Below are positions 60,610-64,000 of a DNA stretch of 64,000 nucleotides, one piece after another (the first letter of the stretch is position 1; each line of letters begins with the position of its first letter). The position numbers were made by a program, and so were the translations under genes. The stretch comes from Poronia punctata (lineage: Eukaryota; Ascomycota; Sordariomycetes; Xylariales; Xylariaceae). The stretch spans positions 124,001 to 188,000 of the forward strand of contig MU401481.1 in the NCBI GenBank assembly GCA_022579005.1, given 5' to 3'. The notes beneath the pieces are model-generated. The model was given only the letters and a program-made list of their open reading frames with translations, was not told the origin of the DNA and ran no database searches.

Positions 60610-61319
60610 TACAGGAAATTTTTTTCCCATCACTTAATTTTTTCCCACCCTTTTCCATCACACACAACCTGATCAACTTTTGATCAATCGCACGACAACC
60701 CAAAAGGATCCCCTTCTGGCGGTTGTTATCCTTTACCCCATCGTCTTCTTGAACAATCCGTTATTCAAGGATTGACAACACTGTATATCTCTGCATTTAT
60801 TTACAGAGAATACCTCTCCACTCATCGTCTTTTGAGAAACGATCCGACAACCGAACCGAAGTACGCTCTGCGCACCTGCTGCAGTAGGTATTTATTACAT
60901 CTTTTCTCCTTGTTGTTATCGGCCGCACTGGGAACCTATCAACGTCGTCAGTAGCACCCATCAACTGACTCGACGTTGCCCACGCTGGTTTGATTGTTGC
61001 TCTCGCGGTCAAACACCCCTTGATTTCTTCATCGTCGAGATAAAACTGCGGCTGACTCTTCGCCGGCTTCCGCCAGTTCGCAACTATCTGGCCCGGACAA
61101 CAGGACTTGCATCCGTACCTTACCTAATTTAATTTACCCAACCATCCTTTAATTCGACTCTACATTTCCCCGCCTCGGATTTGATATTCGATATTGGGCT
61201 CGTCGATATTTTGCGACCTTTCCCCCTTTCCTGTCTTCGCCACTAGAAAGGATTTATCCCGCATTCGAACACTTAGGCCGGATCATCGACACGATTCACT
61301 GCAGCTCACAGTGTCACTT
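60610..61319 (+). promoter_or_regulatory. ATG-free promoter/leader of eIF4G
   Basis: From the ATG at 60607 to the eIF4G start at 61320 the plus strand contains no ATG triplet, although about 11 would be expected by chance in 710 nt. The stretch has pyrimidine-rich blocks (for example TTTCCCCCTTTCCTGTC near 61219-61235) typical of fungal leaders. I infer that much of it is transcribed as a long 5' UTR that is kept clear of upstream start codons; the transcription start is not visible. Confidence 0.6.
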
Positions 61320-64000
61320 ATGACTTCTAAGGCGAGTCAGCAACCCGCGAGCAGTGCGTCCAACATTTCGGCTCCCGCTGCTCCATCGTACGCTTCGGCA
61401 GTTGGTGCGACAAAGAAGCCGTCGTCGACACCCACTGCGACTGCGCCTAACCAACCTGTGGTGGTGGCTGGTACAACCAAGGAAGCCCCGAACCATGCAA
61501 AGTCGTCTTCGGTATCGCCCATGAACGGCCGTCCGAACGTTATGCCAGCTATTCCAGCCGTCGCCAACGGCACAGTTCAGGGTACCTCCGCCAATAGTCA
61601 ACCGGAACACCAGCGCAAGAGTTCTGTCACGATGAGCGCTACTGGCCCGAATAGTTACTCTACCAACGGTGGTTCCACTGGTGCCAAAGCTAGCATTCAG
61701 TTTGGCTACCAGGAATCGCCCGCTATTACACATAGCACACCTCAGCCCCCGTCTGCGCCGATTCCCATTCCAACTGGCAACCGTGGTGTAACAGACCCCC
61801 GGCATTCTCCATCGCCAATCCCACTGCCATCGGCTAGTGGTGGCAGGCCCCCATCAAGTGCAGCTCCATCTGCTGCCACACTGAACTTCGGTAGCTTTGA
61901 CGGCGACCGTTCCCATATGAGGAATCCTTCGGCATCCCACGACCCTACGACTCTCGGTCCTCAGCATCATACTCACATTCGACGAGAGTCTAATGTTAGC
62001 GATGTCTCGAACCATAACGGACCTCCGCCTGGTGGCCCGACCCGAGGAAATTTCTCGGGTGGTAACCGAGGTGGTAGACCATACAATGGCGGCTTCAACA
62101 ACCAGTCGATGGGATATCCTCCTGCTAACAACTATCGAGGCCAGCAAGGAAATCAGCCACGAGGTGGAATGCCGGCCAATTTTGCTGGCAACAATCGTCA
62201 ACAGCACCATTATCAAAACCAGGCGAACCGGAGCCCGGCTTTATCTGCCGCTATACCGCAGCCTGTTGCCGCTAATATGCCACCGTACTATTATGGCCAA
62301 CCCCCCGTGGGCCCTTCACAGGTACCTTACCATACATTCCCTTATTCTTTTCCTCAGTCGGGCTTCGGCCAGGCGGAACCCAGTTATAAGAAAAAAGCAA
62401 CCCGTCGTGATAGCGAGAAGTTCTCACATCACCAACGGCGGCCAGAGGTCCTAAGATATGATAATGGCTATGCTGCGAGATCAAGACGCTTTAGTAGGCG
62501 TTCTGAACCGCGGACTAACAAGGCTGATGAGCCCCAATATGGCAGCCAATACACGGTTGAGACATTTGGTTATCCATTACCAAATGGTCCGCCAGCGGCC
62601 TCGGACCAATTTTCCCCTAGTTACCTTCCGATATACGGACAAATTGATCGCCCAGCTTTATCACCTGAGGGCGGAGAAGTTGATCGGTTACTAACTAACG
62701 AGGAGCAGGCATATTATCCACCACCATATGATCCCAGGAATCCGATGCCTCCTATGGCCCAGATGGCATACCCAGGGTATCCCAATATGCATCAGCCGGC
62801 TTCGCCACTTCACAATTACCAACAGCCCTTCATGCCAAGCCCTTACAATGCTCCTGTGGCGGCGCAGCCCATGTCGCGAAGTAACTCGTCGCAAATTTCT
62901 GAACAGCGACCCGGTTCGGGTGCTGGCCAGGCCCCAGTACCTGTGCCTCAAGGTACGCCACAGCAGCAAGCAGCCCAACTGAAACAAGGGCCGAATCCTT
63001 CTCCCCATTTTACCCGCCCCGTGAAGAGAAGCGCTGCTATTCAGATCAAGAACGAGCATGGAGAGGCACTTGACTTCAAGAGCCTCAAGCCTACTGCACC
63101 AGCGTCGCCGGCAACGACCAGTCAGCAGTCTAGAACTCCGCCAGTTGTGTCTTCGACCCCGACACCCCCGCCAAAAGCCTCGACGCCTAAGCCCCTGGTG
63201 TCATCCCATGGTAGAACTGATAGCACGTCCAACTCGAAGACGGCGGAAGAGAAGCGCAATGAGTTCATGGAAAAGATTAAGCAGACTGCGACCGGCGACA
63301 AGGCTAAGGAGGATGATACTACGAAGACCGCCGTCGAGCAAGTTGAAGTTCCAAACAAGTCTGTTTCGGAACCAGCAGCCGAGCCGGTTAAAGATGTGCC
63401 AGCGCCGCAGGCCGATGTGCCCAAGCCGACTGAAGACAAAACAGAACCTGTCGACTCCACTGCTGATGCGCCCAAACCCTCCTCGGATGACCCCGATGAG
63501 GACGAGATGGAACGAATCATTCGGGAAATGGAGGAGGCAGATGCCAGACGGGAGGCGGAAGAGGCAGAAATGAATAAGAAGCGACAGGCTGAAAAAGAGA
63601 CCCAAAAGAAGGCCGAGGAAGAGGCCCGAGCCGCCAACGCTGCTGAGAATGATCGGAAGCTACGCGAGCAAGAGCGAGAAATGGAGAGGCTAGAAGAAGA
63701 ACGAGAGGCAAAGCGTGCTGCTGAGCGTGCTCCTACTGAGGAGTCCTCCAAGGCTAAAGATGATGAAGTGAATGAGGCGACCGGCAAACTGGGTAACCTG
63801 AGTCTTGCAGAGAAGCAGTCCTCTGCTGCCGGCGCAAAGACGGGCCCCGGTGGCCGTGCGCCTAAGCCCCAGGCCCTCAATCTCGCCCCTCTCAACACCA
63901 AGGCTGTCGAAGCACCTCAGCCTAGCGCTGCACTACAGTCATTGAAGACGGCTAGGCTGTTGGACATCATGAAGCCTGATATATATCCACCTGGCATCAA
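61320..64000 (+). CDS. translation initiation factor eIF4G, 5' part, truncated by window edge
   Basis: An open frame runs from ATG 61320 (MTSKASQQPASSASNIS) to the right edge without a stop: 893 codons plus two bases. It is the long disordered N-terminal part of fungal eIF4G: Ser/Pro/Gln/Asn-rich, with RGG-like motifs (GGNRGGRPYNGGF) that bind RNA, then KRSAAIQIKNEHGEALDFKSL, a conserved box in fungal eIF4G, and a Glu/Lys-rich coiled stretch (EMERIIREMEEADARREAEEAE). The visible end, LQSLKTARLLDIMKPDIYPPGIK, leads into the eIF4E-binding and MIF4G part, which lies outside. eIF4G bridges cap-bound eIF4E, eIF4A and the 43S complex in the cytoplasm. CAG|GTACCT near 62321 looks like a donor, but the frame reads through. 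A Tyr/Arg-rich segment (about residues 335-400) is less typical. Confidence 0.88.
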   Translation, partial: MTSKASQQPASSASNISAPAAPSYASAVGATKKPSSTPTATAPNQPVVVAGTTKEAPNHAKSSSVSPMNGRPNVMPAIPAVANGTVQGTSANSQPEHQRKSSVTMSATGPNSYSTNGGSTGAKASIQFGYQESPAITHSTPQPPSAPIPIPTGNRGVTDPRHSPSPIPLPSASGGRPPSSAAPSAATLNFGSFDGDRSHMRNPSASHDPTTLGPQHHTHIRRESNVSDVSNHNGPPPGGPTRGNFSGGNRGGRPYNGGFNNQSMGYPPANNYRGQQGNQPRGGMPANFAGNNRQQHHYQNQANRSPALSAAIPQPVAANMPPYYYGQPPVGPSQVPYHTFPYSFPQSGFGQAEPSYKKKATRRDSEKFSHHQRRPEVLRYDNGYAARSRRFSRRSEPRTNKADEPQYGSQYTVETFGYPLPNGPPAASDQFSPSYLPIYGQIDRPALSPEGGEVDRLLTNEEQAYYPPPYDPRNPMPPMAQMAYPGYPNMHQPASPLHNYQQPFMPSPYNAPVAAQPMSRSNSSQISEQRPGSGAGQAPVPVPQGTPQQQAAQLKQGPNPSPHFTRPVKRSAAIQIKNEHGEALDFKSLKPTAPASPATTSQQSRTPPVVSSTPTPPPKASTPKPLVSSHGRTDSTSNSKTAEEKRNEFMEKIKQTATGDKAKEDDTTKTAVEQVEVPNKSVSEPAAEPVKDVPAPQADVPKPTEDKTEPVDSTADAPKPSSDDPDEDEMERIIREMEEADARREAEEAEMNKKRQAEKETQKKAEEEARAANAAENDRKLREQEREMERLEEEREAKRAAERAPTEESSKAKDDEVNEATGKLGNLSLAEKQSSAAGAKTGPGGRAPKPQALNLAPLNTKAVEAPQPSAALQSLKTARLLDIMKPDIYPPGI

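Noticed and set aside
62321..62362. Possible intron in eIF4G starting CAG|GTACCT
   Set aside because: The frame stays open through it and no clear branch point and acceptor pair was seen, so I kept the exon whole.
63122..63901. 259-codon minus-strand frame, Ser-rich
   Set aside because: It is antisense to the eIF4G Glu/Lys-rich region; the low-complexity complement keeps it open. The same holds for 61314-61805.
1..64000. Secondary metabolite or resistance gene cluster
   Set aside because: No PKS, NRPS, terpene cyclase, P450 or transporter was recognised; the gene set is housekeeping.

Overview
The window is nuclear DNA of a filamentous ascomycete (Pezizomycotina). I infer this from short GT-AG introns of about 45-80 nt, TACTAAC or GCTAAC-like branch points, and the gene set (Eaf1/Vid21, Ku80, Cwf11/aquarius, Insig, homocitrate synthase). 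The intergenic DNA is crowded with TACCTACC/GGTAGGTA steps and the first 2.9 kb looks like a RIP-mutated repeat. A Sordariomycete is likely; I cannot name the order or species.

Layout. 1-2855 is an AT-rich, stop-saturated island, probably a RIP-decayed transposon. 2856-11560 is low-complexity DNA without a supportable gene. From 11.5 kb onward there are 14 protein genes, mostly housekeeping: PAR32-like GRGGAGN protein (+), RLP24 (-), PAM18/TIM14 (+), Gfd2/YDR514C-like DEDDh exonuclease-fold protein (-), Ku80 (-), DUF4149/TMEM205-like membrane protein (+), a small conserved-looking protein (-), DUF1295 membrane reductase-like protein (-), Vid21/Eaf1 (+), MAK11 (+), homocitrate synthase (-), Insig (+), LONRF-type RING-LON protein (+), a THOC1-guanylate kinase fusion (-), aquarius/Cwf11 (+) and the 5' part of eIF4G (+, runs off the right edge). 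That is 16 loci including the small unnamed protein and the truncated eIF4G.

The genes do not form a pathway cluster. They touch ribosome biogenesis (RLP24, MAK11), translation (eIF4G), mRNP export and splicing (THOC1, aquarius), chromatin and DNA repair (Vid21, Ku80), mitochondrial import (PAM18), lysine synthesis (homocitrate synthase), and sterol or membrane control (Insig, DUF1295). Several pairs are divergent and share an upstream region: RLP24/PAM18, Ku80/DUF4149, DUF1295/Vid21, homocitrate synthase/Insig, THOC1/aquarius.

The most notable observations are gene-structural: a THO-complex subunit 1 with a nearly intact guanylate kinase domain fused in the same exon; a homocitrate synthase gene cut into 18 coding exons, including an 11-nt micro-exon; an RLP24 gene whose first coding exon is only 5 nt; two GC-AG introns; and a leader of about 710 nt without a single ATG in front of eIF4G. 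All exon joins were worked out by hand from reading frame, splice signals and remembered family motifs. No alignment or database search was run.
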